Assembly (NCBI RefSeq): GCF_910596095.1
Contig: NC_056540.1
Coordinates: 15,154,501 to 15,218,500 of the forward strand
Source: Thunnus maccoyii
Taxonomy: Eukaryota; Chordata; Actinopteri; Scombriformes; Scombridae
DNA: 64,000 nt
Reading direction: 5' to 3'
In this document: in pieces, positions 20,803-35,683 of the stretch
How the letters are laid out: each line of letters starts with the position of its first letter
How positions within the stretch are numbered: position 1 is the first letter of the stretch
Position numbers and translations under genes: made by a program
The notes under the pieces: generated by a model
Seen by the model: only the letters and a program-made list of their open reading frames with translations
The model's database searches: none
Told to the model about the DNA's origin: nothing

Positions 20803-23800
20803 CTACAGGAAGCTGTCTTCCTCCTCAGGCGTTCCGGAGGAGCCCAGCAGAGCGTCTCTCTCGCTGGTCTCCTCCAGCCTGTCCTCCTCTGGAAGGGTGT
20901 CAGCCGTGTCTTGCGACATGGAGTCGGTCTCCTCCTCCAGAGCAAGAGAGCTGAATTCAGGAAGAAAAAAACACAACTTAACTCCACTGTGCACTTAGTC
21001 ACATATGAGTCACAGAAAGACAACACGTGGACAGTAGTTATTAATGTCTGTTAGTGGTGCTGATCTTATCATCTTCTGTTAATGTTTCATCACACAACAC
21101 ATTTTAATTACATTTAAAGAAATTATGCATCTTTCTCTCTTTGTGTTAAACATTTTTAGAGTATTTTCTAGGCTTAGGAAAGTATATCCAATGCAGTTCC
21201 TTGTATGGAGTGTACTATGACAAGCTCTCATGTACTTTTTTACACTTCAGAGGTTCTTGAAGTATTGGCATGTGCATTTAAATGGCATCAGTGAATTTGC
21301 ATAAAATCAATCACTTGGCTGCTCTCTGGACAATATGTAGTGAACATATACGGTACATTACACACTCACACAAACACACTCTTAAACGCACAATATGTAA
21401 TTTCAGCTGCTAGGGGTCTCTCAATCAAAACAATAACAAAAAACTGGAAACATTTGGGATAATGTAAGTACACAACTCAACAAAATATATAACAGGTCTA
21501 GTTGTTTTTAGACATTTTAATGTGGAATAATTACATATTATACCTTTAAGTCTGGACTAGATGCTCAGTTGAAGTCTGTCAGTGCAACTTAAATGTTGAG
21601 TACTCCCTGTGTATCTCTTGCACTGACGCATACTTTTGCACTTGCGCTAAATTACTGGGATGAATTGATTTGCCACCATGTTCATCTGATGTTTTTTTTT
21701 TTTTTTTCTAGTAATCAAAAATAAAACTAGCAGTACTTCTTACTTCTTTAGGATATTAAGCAGCATCTGCATGACATCCTAAAAAAAGTTTTTAAAAACT
21801 TACATTAATTGCCCTTCATGGAAATGACACAACCAAAACAATTTTTTCTTACTCTGAAAGGCCATAACTGCAATTAATGTTTATTTTTATTGTTGATGGC
21901 AATTTTCTCAATTTACCCAATAATTATTTAGTCTAAAAAATGTCAGAAAATAGTGAACAATACTCACCTATAAAACCCTGATATATTCAGTTTATGATCA
22001 CAAAAGATAAACAAATGCAGCAAATCCACAAAATTAAGAAGCTGAAACCAGTGAAACAACATTTTGCTAAAAAAAAAAGACTTAAACAATTAGTCGATTA
22101 TCAGAATAATTGCTGATCAATTACCACTAATCAATTACTTGATTAATGGTTTCAGCTCTAGCCATAACTATAAAAATCCTTAAAGAAAATTAGAGGGAGG
22201 ATTATTGAATCTTATTCATGATTGGTCCATGTAGTGGATTTTTAAGATGCTGCCTGATGTGTCCGTGAGCTATTCATGTCTGTGGTCCTGGACAACAGTG
22301 CTACTCTGTTTTCTCTCACAAGGGGGCCAAAGACCTCAAACCCAAACCATAATGTTAAAGGTGCAATCTGTGATCCAAATGTACCCAAAAGAATCACTGT
22401 GGTGCCAAAATTCAAAAACATTCATCACTTTCAACTTGATTGGCAGGGTTTTAAAAACATATAATTAAACAACAACTAAATCCATGTTAATTATGGATTA
22501 TGAAAAAAAAAACAATTATTTGATTATATACTATATGTGAATATACTTTAAATTTACTGTACATGCTCATAAATGTATTTGGGGTCGCCCCTGTGGTTTG
22601 GGGATTGGGACTTTTGTTGCTTCTCTCTTTCATTTCCTGTCATCACTTTCAATCCAATTCAATTTACTTTACTGGTGCTATCTAATAAAGGCATTAAATG
22701 TCCCTCCAAAAAACTTTAAAATAATTGGTTTGGCCTTCAAAGACAATTTTACTTGGTTGCGTGTTTATGTATGCTGTAAAAACATGACTCTGTACCTCCC
22801 TCCATAATACAGCTATTGTCTCAGCTCAACATCTGGACGAGTGGGTGTGTGGTGGAAAAAGAAACTAGTCTTGTTAAGCAAATACATCCTCATATTTCTT
22901 GCAACCCCAGCATTTAGCAGGCATCTGCAAGCGGTTCTGTACCTTGCAGGACTTTCCTCAGTGAAGGCTTCCTCTGGCTTAGGGTCTGGGATGGGGATGA
23001 TGTACTCATTGTATGAAGTTATGACTTCCTGTGTGTCTGCCTCTTGTCTGAAGTCTCTGGGGCTGGAGCTCTGGTCATAGGGGTCCGCAGGGAAGGAGAG
23101 GTTGACGGGTGAGGGGGAGCCGAAAGCTGGATTGGCAATTGGAAAAGGTGAGGAGAGTCGGGGCTTGGTGCGGGCGACTGCCGGATGGTCACTTTTCAGG
23201 AAGTTGTCGTTGACTTGGCTGTATCTCTGTTGTGAGGAGACAATAGTTTGATTATCTGAACAATATGGAATCAATCATTAAGAGTCTGGGTTGCAGAGTG
23301 CAGATCTGAGATGTTGAACATCAAAGATTTACTAGATTTACTTTATCTACTTTATCTACTTTATCATAAAGGTTACTGATTTTTTCTGTTTTACTGATTG
23401 TATATTACTATATTATATCTTCATTTCAAAAGAGAATTTTGTGTGAATGTATCTAAATTTTTATTTGTTTTTGCATTTATTGACTTCTATTTGTTTAGCA
23501 TTTAAATGTCTGTGTTGTACATACTATAACTACATAACTTACATGCATACCTATATTGTGTACTTTCTATATAAGCATTCAATGCAAAAAAGTTGTTATC
23601 TAAGAAGTTCAAGTGTGTCATAGACAAGTAGCACCAAGCAGTGCTGGATGAAGTCCTCGAATCCTTTATTTAAGTAAAAATAGCAATACCAGGGTGTAAA
23701 AATACTCTCTTATGAGTCCTGCATTCAAAGTTTTACTCACAGTTGCTAATAATACGTCTGTATTATAAATATACTTCAAAAATATCAATTAAAAAGTACT

Positions 23801-26800
23801 CATTACGCAGAGGGGCTCCATTTAGAGTATATTATTATTTATATTATATCATTGGATTATCATTACTAATGCATTAATGTGTAATATGCATATTAATACT
23901 ATAGTTGGTTGAAGTGGAGCTAACCATTTTATGTACTGCTGAGAGGTTTAATCTATAAAAATGCATCATCATTTATTCATTGATCATGTGTTTTGTATGA
24001 AAAATCTGAACCTGCAAAGTAACTACAACTGTCAAATAAATTTAGTGGTATCAAAAGTACAATATTTCCATCTGAAATATAATCAAGTAGAAGTATAAAG
24101 TAGCATAAAATGGAAATACTATGTACAAGGACCTTAAAATTATACTTAAATGCAGTACTTGAGTAAATATACTGTGTCTCAATGACTGTAGGCCTTTAAT
24201 CAGCCACTGGGGGGCAGATAAGCTAACTGTGAGTGAGTGAGTTAATGAGTGAATAAATGAATTACTGAATGAATGAGATAACATCACCCAAAGATGAAGT
24301 AGCACTTAAAGATCAGGAATATGCAGTATAGATGTAGTAGAGTGTAAATGAGAGCGTTAAAGCACCTTTTTGTAGCTTTCCGTCAGCATATTCCCCACGC
24401 TGTGCACAAGAAAGGAGAACTCAGGCCTCTTCTCGAACTTCTCATCCCAGCACTTCTTCATGATTTCATAACTGCAACATAAACGACATAAATTAATTTT
24501 ATTTCGTATTCTTCATTTCCATGTCATGAGTTATCGGAGAGGTAACGTTAACTGAGGTGACAGTGACACTCACACTTCATCGGAGGCGTGGGCGGGTTTG
24601 GTCATTCGGTAGCCTCTCTTCAAAGCGCTGTAGAACAACTCATTCATGGGCAGATCGGGGTAGGGCGTTCCTCCTGCATAAAGCGTTTCAAATCATTTAG
24701 AAGCTAATCTAGAAATCTGAAGTCATGAACAGACTGGAAACCTGAACTTGATCTACATCTAAAGTAAACAAGACATCTTAGGTCATGCACACTAAAAACT
24801 ATTCCTCAATAGAAATAACAAAATATTTAACATCTTAAATGGATTCATTTATTCTCCAAGAAGAACAGCACTGACTGATTATTTGAATCACATTTGTTGT
24901 GCAATGACCCAGATCTGAGAGCAAGATGGATCTGAAAAGTCCAATGAATGTCAGATTGAGGCCGGAAAATACAGAGAATCTTTGGTTATCACTTACAGAG
25001 GCTGGATTGTGAGTTTGTTTGCCACCACTCAGGCTTGCACTGCATATGCTATAAACTGTCTCCTTTGTTGTCATGGTAGTTTCAAAAAATCGTGGGAAGT
25101 TTTTTTTTAAAAAAAAAAAAAAAAAAAAAAAGAAGACGCTCACAATACCCTCAGCAAGGAAATACTGATTTCAAAGCTTGACTGTGCCTAATATGATTTA
25201 GACCTCATATGAGTCTTCAAACAAACTGATGTGCACATGCAATCAGACATGGAATTTGAAATTTGCTATAGTCTTGTATCATATTTTTATTTGTTGTCAT
25301 TTTAGACACCTGGAAACATGTTTTCATAATTTACAGTCTGCCAGAAGAGTTAAGGAGGAGTCAAGGAGTGTTGACTTCATGAAGCACATTAATACAAGAG
25401 GTGAGGCTCATTAAGTTCAGTGTGACCTACATGAGCCATCTGCGTGTGTGTGTCTGTGGTCTGATTTAGCCTACTTTCGGGGACACATTTCATACCAAAG
25501 ACCAATTAATTGGGATCAATTGGGAAAAAATAATTTTTAGGTCAGTGGTTAAGTTTAGGGTAAGGGTTGGGCAAGTAGTGGTTATGGTTAGAGTGTGTGT
25601 GTGTGTGTGTGGGTGTGTGCGTGCGTGCGTGTTTGTTTTTTGGACTCACCCAGTGTGAAAATTTCCCAAAGAAGGATGCCGTATGACCACACATCGCTCA
25701 GGGTTGTGTACAAATTATGGAAAATACTTTCTGGTGCCATCCACTTCAGGGGCAGGAAGGTCTGAATGAAGGAAAAACACACTGTGTGAGAAAATTTCAT
25801 TTTGAAAAGTGAGATAGTCAACAGGGTTATAACAGTCCAGACTGCAGTTGTTTTTTTTTTGTTGTTGCTTTTTTTTTTGCAACCACTGCAGATCCACTTA
25901 CGGATCCTTTTTGCACTGTTATTTAGCTATGATTTATTTTAAACAATCATCTATGCAATTCCAATGAAGCACATATATCAATAGAATCAATACATTGTGA
26001 AAAGGCTACTCCTCTCCCTTTTCACTAGACCTTGTTCTCCAAAATTATCATTGTTTGGTGAGTTAAATCATCATTATTTTCAGTCAATGATTCCATTAAT
26101 TTGTCCGTTAGCTTTTTAATAAGTGAATAAATTGACTGATATGTTTGGTTTATCTGCGTTTACAGGTTTATGATCTGTTTGAAGGGTCTGTATGTTCTTA
26201 CAGGTGTTCTGTCTGTGTCGGTGGGGGTCAGCTGCTCAATCACGGAGAGTGGAAATAGGTTTGCATCATTAAGGCCTCTTAGCTGTGAGGGACTGTTCAT
26301 TGTTAGGATGTGGGAAGATATGTACAACTGTTCTGAAGTAAATGACATTTGGTTGAACTTGGTGCACTTATGAACTGTTTGTGTACTTATAAGTAGATTG
26401 TGATTGTCAGCATTAACAGAAAAATCCAGTGTTCATAATTGTGTTGTGTTCAATATGCTTTGAAAGCCTAGTGTCTGTGTAGCTCACCCCCATACTTACC
26501 TGAGCAGGTGGTAGGTTCCAGTTAGTTGCAGAGGAGAAGGTAAAATGCTATTCAGTGGTCAGTAGGGCAGCTTTCTGTGAGGCTGCAGATTTTAGTTGTT
26601 TGTTTGCTTTGGCTTAAGTTATTTGTTGACTTTCCCAGGGTTCATTTTTGCCTCTGTTTCTTTTATATTTTTGTTAATAAATTTTACCTTGGCTCATGCT
26701 CTGACCTGCTTTTTGTAACATCCCTTAAAAGATTCCAGTGCCATTTTTTGTTTTAGTTCAGTTTCTAGATAAGACTTTATGCATTTTATTATATACATGA

Positions 26801-29800
26801 CCTTATATTCATTTATCTTTCAAACTCAACAAAAACATGAGCTAGATCTATCAAAAATTTCAAGTGGATCCTTCCCAAACAACTAAAGGCGTGGTCAGAG
26901 AGCTGCTATACAACTGCTTATTGTTTAAAAGGTTTTTTAATCCTTAATCTGTGCATGATTGCTACTCACGCTGCCTTTGGAGATGTAGTTGGAATCATGC
27001 ATGATGTCTCTGGCCAGGCCAAAGTCGCAGATCTTCACCAGTTTGCCCTCACAGATCAACACGTTCCTTGCAGCGAGGTCACGATGAACGCACTGTTGTG
27101 GAATAAAGTGGAACAAAATAAAATCACACCCGTTATTCAAGGAATGATATGACTATTTCTTGGCTTTGCCTTTGTGCTAATAAGTGAGTGTTACAGGTTG
27201 TGTTAGGCAGATTTTTTTTTTCACCTTTTTGCAGAGCTGTTTGCACTTGTTTCCTGACATTATGCTAAGTTAAGCTAACCGTCTCCTGTTGAATGAGAAG
27301 TGGTATCTTCTCATCTAACTCTCGGCAACAGCAAATCAGGCTATTTCTCAAATTGTCTAACTATTCCTTTAAATTGAACAAATTTGCCGAATCTACAGGT
27401 TTGAGTAACCAGCTAAATAGTTTGGAAGATTATTTTAAATATCCTACATTCTTGGAGGCGAGGAACTCCATCCCCTTTGCCACTTGGTAGCTGAAGCCCA
27501 GCAGATCATCGTAGGTGAGCGTGGAAGAATCGCTGATGACCAGGTCCAATCTGCCGCCAACTAAACTCAATGATAAGGTGAGACAACAATCAGGAGAAGA
27601 GGAGAAGGTGAGGAGCGACTCATGAATGAAGACATTGTCTTGTTGTTGGGGGAACTCCAGCTGTCCTGTGACTGCATGGGTTGAAATGAAGCTCATGCCC
27701 TTTATATGCTCTAACATTTGTCTGTTCATTCTCTATGCTCTTTGATCAAAAAGAAAACTGTATTCATTGATTTATGAAGCTAAAACAATTCAACAATTCA
27801 TGAATTGGGCTATGTCAAGCTCAATCATTGAAATAGTATTTTCACACATAAATACAGATTTTTCCAGAGTTCCTCCTTAGTGACCACGTGTCTAGCAGGC
27901 AGATGGTTTACTGGTTGGCTTCACATCATACTGTACATCGAGTTTATCTTATCCTGCTTTGTTTCTTGTGCTCACCGTGCTGAATTCTTCATACTTATTT
28001 TCATTTACAACACTGGAAAATTAATTATCGTCAACACTCGAGAGAGTCTACAGACTTATATCAAGATTGACACACATGTGGCTCAAATCAAACCTTGTTC
28101 CTGGTAGAGGTCCTGCTGGTAGGGTGACTCATATGGAGAGGGCTGGATGTCTGCATACTTGATGGTGTCTATTTGCTCCTGCATGGGCACGTAGACTGAG
28201 GGCTCATCTTTACTCATGTCCATGTATCCTCCATCACTCTCACTTCCGAAAGACACATAGCTGTGGAGATACATAGAGTGTAAAAACATGGAATGCACTG
28301 ACCTAATACCATATTTATTCACGGTCCTTTATCATATAAAACTTCATATCCAAAAGAAATCTGTTGGTATGTGGCAGCAGAGAGACAACCCCCCCTGCCC
28401 CCACCAACTCGCGCTATACAAAATGTTCCTTTGTGCAGCTCTGAAAGGAGATTTTGTGCAGTTTTGTCTTATTTGCTCTTCTCACCCTTTCCTCTGGCTG
28501 AGCGGAGTGCTTCCTGCTGAGATAAGGCAGCCGTCGTCTTGGTTCTTCTCTGCGTAGTACTGCAGGAAGGTGTGCTTGTTCCTGTGCAGGTAGTCCACCA
28601 GGTCACCATAGCGACAGTACTCAGTCACCAGGTAAAGAGGACCTAATTGGTGGATCACAAGGAGCGAGGAAGATGAAATGAAATTTAGGATTTACCAAAA
28701 ATGGATAAAACAATGGAATGTGCAGGTTCTCTTGAGTTTAATATTCAGGAAAGCCTTTCTAATAATTAAAATTAATAAAGAGTTAATTGTTAATTATTAA
28801 ATGTGTCTACATTTTTGTTAAATGTTCAAGATTAGTCAATTAATTAATTTCATGAATCATTCATTTAAAACATGTTATGTCATGTAAGGTGTTAAGCAAA
28901 GATTATATATTCTGACATGTTTATATATTGTTAGTAGTAAAGGGATAATTTTTGAACACCTTAGTTATATATTTGTTTTGTTGACAATGTTCTTTTTTAT
29001 AAAAGTTAAAGACTTAAACAAGGTTTTGTAAAATATAAGTAATTGCTACTAGTGCTGCTATTAAATGTATAACTGACAATTATACTACAGTGGCTAATAA
29101 ATAAAAATGTAATTAAAGGTCTGAATCATGCATAGATGTGCATGATGTGGGGCAGACATTTATCATTTGATGAGACAAGGAACTAAGTGTTTCCAGTCTA
29201 AATAGTATTTATTGAGCAGCATTTCAACAAAATGTTAATGTCAGTGGTGAACCACCCATCCCTCTTTCTTTGTCAACCTCTGAAACCACATTTTTACTTG
29301 CTTCTGTGCAAATAAAATGTCTGTTGTTCTATCTGAAGAAAAACGAACAAAATCTATTTTATACACTATGAACTGTTCATACAGGCTGTGGGCATTTGGT
29401 CTCATTATTGGCTGGCATTTTTAAATAGTACAATATGTTAAATTGTCAAAATAGCTCTCTATTGCACAAACATAACAACTCTGCACATTGTAACTTTGAA
29501 GTGAGTGCCAACACTCAACTACTCAACTTGCATAATCTAGAAAACACTTAAAGGGATTAAGCAATTTAACTTGGAAACACATTATATACTCTGTCTCCAT
29601 ATATATATACGACCATTATATATACACATACTAACATATACAAATTTATAACTGTAGCTTTTTGATTTGACACTTCAGAGATGAATCTCAGTAGTAGGTC
29701 AGAAATAAGCGAATGTCACATTTTCTTTTAATTTTTCCATTTTAGAGGCAATTTTGATGGCAGATATGTCTTATGATTCAAAGAACAAAAGAAATGGAGA

Positions 29801-32800
29801 TTAAAACATGTAACAAACATGCCTGAGCCCCCATATGTTGCCTTTACAAAGTGGGCACTCCAGCCAACTAAACCATCAGTGGCATTTCCTGTGAAGAAAG
29901 TGCTCTTCTCCCTTTTTATGCTCCTCTCCACTAATATCAGGGACTGTTAATACATAAACAAACTATAATGCTATAATGATGCCCACCATGTTTGGTGCAA
30001 GCTCCCAGCAAGTTCACAATGTTGAGGTGAGGACCCAGGTGACTCATGATCTTCAACTCTGACATCAGAGCCTGAGTCTCACTCCTCCTGGCTGTAGCTG
30101 GATGAAGACAGAGAGAGAGACAGATATGTTAAAGGGGACCTATTATGCTTATTCTGGGACTCCACTAGAGTAGCTTTGCATGATTCACAGTTCAAAAAAC
30201 TCCTTATTTATCTTATACTGGCCCTTTATGCAGCCCCTCAGTTCAGCCTGTCTCTAACAGGCAGTCTTTGCTCCTGTCTCTGCCCCCCTCCCGATGAGCC
30301 CACTCTGTTCTGATCCGAGCTTAAGGAAGCCTAGTTAGGAGCAGCCGTATCAGAGTTGTGTTAAGTTACTGCTGATGAAAACCCAACATTTCCCGCTCCA
30401 GTTCCCTGCTTCATATTAAACACTTTTAATTGCATAATAACGTTTTATTGTGAAGAATTTACAGGAAATGAAACGTGTTCCTCACCAAATTAGCAGAGCT
30501 TCATTAGCAGCGCTAAAAAACTGTTGACACAATAAGATATGGAAATATTTAGAGCTTTGCTCAGTGAATCAGTTAGAAATAATGCAGGGAGGAATAGTAC
30601 AAGCAGAAGCAGCCACAGTGATGATGTTGTTTGATGAATAGCGACAGACGACCAGCACACATCAAACAGGTAAACAACTTATTTTACTTTGCAGTGCTGT
30701 GTAATGGAAAAACACTCAGAGCGTGCCAGCTCAACTTGAGTCATGGCTCGGCGTGACTACCCCCAAAACAATGGAAAAATGCCATAATGTTAGCTGCGCA
30801 GAGCAGTGAACTCACGCGCTGTGCGTGGAGCAGATGACCATATAAAGAAATCCGTCATGAGCCGACATCAGCTCGGGCTGAAAGTAGAAAAACATGTAGG
30901 AAACCGAACGTTCAGAGCAGTCTGAAGCCTGAGCGTTTTGCTCAAAGGGATTACTTCTACATAAGTTTACCTCATTATTTGATACTTTGGCCACGTTTAA
31001 TATGAACAGCCGACATTGTAACATTATATATATATATGACAGAAAATAAGGCAAAGCATAATATGGCCCCTTTTAAGTCAGGCAGTGTGAGGTAGGTATG
31101 AGAACAGGAGAACTGAACATACTGAGACCAGGACACACTGCATCCTTGCCAAACTGCTCAATGACCTGTTGGCTGAAACTCAAACCACACTGGCAACCAA
31201 ACTAAAGCTCAGCTGGGAGCGGCTCTCCCTGTTCTCACAGGAATATGGCGCTGGTGTCACAATTTGATGGCTATGCGGGGGACTCAACTGTGGTCTATGC
31301 ATTGTTCACACATGGCTTTCTACTGTGTTTTCACATTGTATGTCTTACATTTCAGCATTTTCACTGCCACTTTTGTGCTGGACTGGGAATGGGTGAGACC
31401 ATATGCAGTTGCCTCGACCACCCTGCCAAAGGCTCCTGATCCAAGAGTGCGACCTGAAACACAAAGAAGGGCTCAGTAAGACAAAGTCTGAATAGAGCAC
31501 ACATCAGACCTGAAATGGAGGGGAGAACATTTCTGTTTAATAAATATAACCATGAACACATTATTATTGCTTTCTCATGAAAGGTGAGATTATAAACCGG
31601 TTTGGAGCAGGTTATGACAGTCTTAACATGTCTTCATATGGTAGTCCTGAGTGAGTTTGGGAAGCTTCCTGTTTGTAGAGAGCAGCTGACTACCAACAAC
31701 ATGTCATCAGAGACAAAAGCTTAAAAAGAGCTTTGAAAACGAGATGGGAATACAGCCAAGAAGACGGTTTAACAAACCTCATTTAGTATTCCAGCCTCAA
31801 CTACGCCCAGACGACCTAAACCACCCACAGCACTAAAGTCACCTGGTCATGGCTGCAGTCTAGTTTGCTCTTGTATGAATCAAAAATCTGTCTAGGTTGC
31901 AAAAAGCAAAGAAAAAAAGCTATATTGATATTTACTTAGACCATTAAAAGAAGGTTAAGAAAGTTAGATTTAACCAAACAAATCACAAACTAACCAAAAC
32001 TATGATTCGTTCCTTTCAAAAACCTGTACTTTCAAATTCCCCCCCAAAATACTCTATTTATTTGGATGTTACATAATCTATGTTAGTTCAGGTATTTATC
32101 AGTTGTGTCATTTAGTTATATATAAATACCTTTTTAATTTGATACATTTTTTATTGACCTGATTAGTGATAACCGATCAACTGATATTTGTAAAATCTAT
32201 TTATCGTAGAAATTCTGCATCAAATAATAATTTTTCTGAAGAATATCCAAGGCTTTCTGTACTTTCTTATTTTCATGTGCTGTGTACATTACTTTTGACT
32301 TTACTAATGCAGGACTGTGACTTAATTTACAAATGACTGCACTGTCTGTTAATTGCATATTACATCCAAGTCAGGTCAAGCTCATTTGTAGAACCCAATA
32401 TCACATACAGTGTCTCAATGGGCTTTACTGGGCCTTGTTATCATCAGTTTGTGACCAACCCCAACTCTCCACACTCTAATCTGTCCCGTTTGCCTGAGGA
32501 CTCACCTAGCACCAGGTTGTCTCGGGGCATTTCCCAGGCCAGGTCATAGGGCAGGTGGATAGGGTCCACATAGATGTACTCATGACCGTCCTGGCTCACA
32601 GACTCTATCACCTTCCATCTGATCTCATACCGAGGTTTCTGATAACACAGGCAAAAAAACACACATGAGAGCAAAACATAGGGTTGTTTTCAACATTTTC
32701 ATTCACTATACTTTGTATATGACTTGTGAAAAGAAGAAACTCGAAAACAGGCAAACATGTGAGTCTGCTTGTCTTACCTTTCTCCACACAGCGATGAGGA

Positions 32801-35683
32801 TGATGATAGACATGATGACGATGACCACTAAGGCTAGAACTGCAGCCAATACTGCCACCTGGGAGAACAGAGCTGCAACAGGCAGAAGGACACAGAACAT
32901 TACCCTGGATATGCCCCTTTCCATTTAACATATACAGGCTGCATATTTCTCCACATTTAACCAAGTCAACTCAAATTCTGACCGGGCATAAAACTGCACT
33001 TTATAAACATGATGGCAATGCTTTACTAAAGAAAGTTATAGTTAGAAAAAAAATATGTTCAACAGAGGAGTAAAGACTGATATTTATGGCTCAAGTACAA
33101 CACACAACGTCTTACTGTTTGGTGGAAACTACATTGTGAGTCTCTAAAATATAAACTTTTCAGAACTGAATCTTTTCAACTATAGCCTTAAGCTTGACCA
33201 CCAAGCATTTGTCAAGCTGTGTTATTTAATTTTTTCATTTATTTTTATCATGATTTCATTATTTAACCCTAGGGTGGTACACTAAAATGTGACATTCTTC
33301 ACAGGACACCTACTGCTGGACACCAGTTTGACGTCTCTCCTGTCGACGAGCCCTGCCTGGTTGCTGGTTTCACAGCGAACTGTGACCTGCTGGGGCTTGT
33401 GGAAGGTCAGGCGGCTCCGCACCTGGCTGATTTTACGAGTCTCGCTGTGGCTGACGTTTGTCTGGATGCTCAGCACCTCTGGCTCTGGTATCAAGGGGTG
33501 CCATATCGCTGTCTGGTTGCTACACCTGCAACAGATCAGTGGGTGGGATCAATGTTGAAGAGTCCAAAGTCAAAGCAGATGCACAGAATTTGAAAGTAAA
33601 ATAAATTCCTGTGTATGGTCAGCCCCCTAGTGTTCACTGTGTGGCAGTTCAGCAGCAGTGGCGAAGGGGCGGTGGTGTGACTTACTTGAGCATGCTGTCA
33701 CAGCTGTACCACTGTATGGTCGGGGTTGGGACCCCCTCAGCTAGGCAGGTCACCAAGTGTCTCTTCCCAGGGAGGTGGTGGTCAGTCAGGTCTTTAATCT
33801 GAGAGGGAACTACACACAGGAGGTGCAGCGGTCATTAATCATTGCTGACGTGGATAAAAACAAAGTCTGTGCTAGATTTGTCTGTGTTTCAAGACCAGTA
33901 ATGAGGCCTGTGGGCCAAAAGAACTCAACAGAAACTCCCTCTACACTGTGATAATTTTATTTCTTTGAAGAGCCCCTAACCTTGGACCTCCAGGTCAAAG
34001 GTCACTTCCTTTGTGTCATCTCCGTTGGTGACAAGGACGGTGTAGAGGCCTTTCTGCTCCGTCCTCACTCTCACCAAAGTGAGAATACTGACATACCTGA
34101 GGGGGAAGAAATAGTGAGGAATTCAAGAAACAGATAGTGGCATCTGGTGTTTGTGAAGAGAAGGCTCGTTTCTCTATCTGTGAATCAGCATCATTGGTAA
34201 TGTGCAAAAGTATCACATGTGTAGTAAAGAATTACAGATTTTCTATAAAGTCTTTGTGTATATGTATGTATTTTTAATGCTATGTATATTTTTTTGCAAC
34301 ATGTATGTTTTTACTCTATGTGACTTGGGGACAATACAATTTTTGTGATTCATGATTTTGAAAATAAAATTTTGTCTTTTGGACATTTTAAGTGTTGGGA
34401 AAAATATGTGACCAGTCCTGCAACTAAAACATGATTTGGCTTTTTTTCTGAGAAATGTTTGTGACTTCTGAAAGGCATCTTGTGTTTATGGTTGCTATGT
34501 GATGAATGATGCAGTCCTCTGGAGAGTATTGTGTTTCTTTCTGCAAAGGCCTTATCTGGTGATGACTGACAAGAGCTAGACGCCTCCAGAGGCTGTCACC
34601 CTAACAGAAGTCCAGTGCTAGTTGTTTAAATGTATCAAGGTGTATGTGGTCTTCAGTTTCTTTATGGTATGTAGGGTATTTTTAAGGTTAGGGTACAGCT
34701 GAAGAGTCTCACCTAATCTCATGCTCTTGTCTGGTTGTGATGGTTTTGTCTCCCTTGATGGTGGTGCCGTCTTTGCTCCAGCTAACCTGAGGGGGAGGGT
34801 AGGCCTCAATCTCCACTCTCAGCTCCACGTTCTCTTGCAACTTGGCTGTAATGTTTTGTCGCTGAGCAGGCCTCATATCCACAAAACCTCGCTCTAAAGG
34901 GGAAAATGTTCATATTGTCAGCCACATACTGTACGTATCATACACTTGATCTTCTGCACTGTGTCTTATTTATTTTGGCTCAACAACTTAAATAAACAAA
35001 TTATTCACACAGCAATACACCAAACTAGAGACTGTGCTAGTGTTCTCTGCTGAACTTCCGTGCCCAGACGATGTGTGTCTTTTCCACTGAGACGTCCAAA
35101 AGGCTCTTCTAAACTGTCCTCGTCTGTCTCCATGGAGCATGGCGGTTCAAGCTATTCAAGGATTTCATAAACATAACACACCTCGCTGCAGATAGAATAA
35201 GCATTCACAGTCCCAAACACATTCAGTGGCTGTCAGGAGACTGAACAAGGAGGGAAAGCTCTCTATGATGAATCCTGCTTTTAATGACTCTCTAGTTGCT
35301 GTTTGTAAGAGGACTTAGTTGTTTAGATGCTGGACTTACTGCATGTTACTGAACTGTATTAAATTGTTATTTTATATGTGAATGATTGAAGTCAAAATGT
35401 ACACAAATGCTACTTGTTTACCTGGAGTGAGTTCCCAAATGTCTAAAAATAGAGTACTGAGCCCCCTAGTTTGACACTCTGTTATTCAAGTTATCACTCA
35501 GGGCATAAATAGTGTCAAAGATTTATTTTACACTTTGAACAGAAATAAATAAAACTGATCTTCATTTCCTTCAAAAGATGCGCCTCTTTCACCTTCAAAG
35601 GTTTATATAATAAGCACTCTTCTCTCTGTCAGCAAACTACAATAATAATCTCCCGTCTCCAGTTTGTTTTAGTTTGTGTGTGA

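Larger units (their letters stand above)
20803..23226 (-). other. pdgfrb: pdgfrb C-terminal tail exons
   Basis: Exon 23226-22943 has the PLC-gamma-type site [13 protein letters not shown] (Y1031). The mammalian LYTAV site that precedes it is not recognisable here. Exon 20950-20803 is strongly acidic and ends EDSFL, a class I PDZ ligand identical to the human end that binds NHERF proteins (family knowledge). Confidence 0.88.
24366..31453 (-). other. pdgfrb: pdgfrb split tyrosine kinase domain
   Basis: The glycine loop GSGAFG is at about residues 596-601. Other landmarks are lysine K623 in [15 protein letters not shown] (D814), DFG (832-834), the activation-loop tyrosine in HDSNYISKG (Y845) and MAPES in exon 25761-25650. 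The kinase insert in exons 28642-28486 and 28260-28094 has the two PI3K sites Y728 (YMDM) and Y739 (YVPM) and the RasGAP site KYADI (Y751). The YSNA Grb2 motif of mammals is absent. All catalytic residues are intact. Confidence 0.92.

Noticed and set aside
33310..33314. GTGTCC as donor of the last pdgfrb ectodomain exon
   Set aside because: It would put the membrane exon out of frame; GTAGGT four bases earlier restores it.
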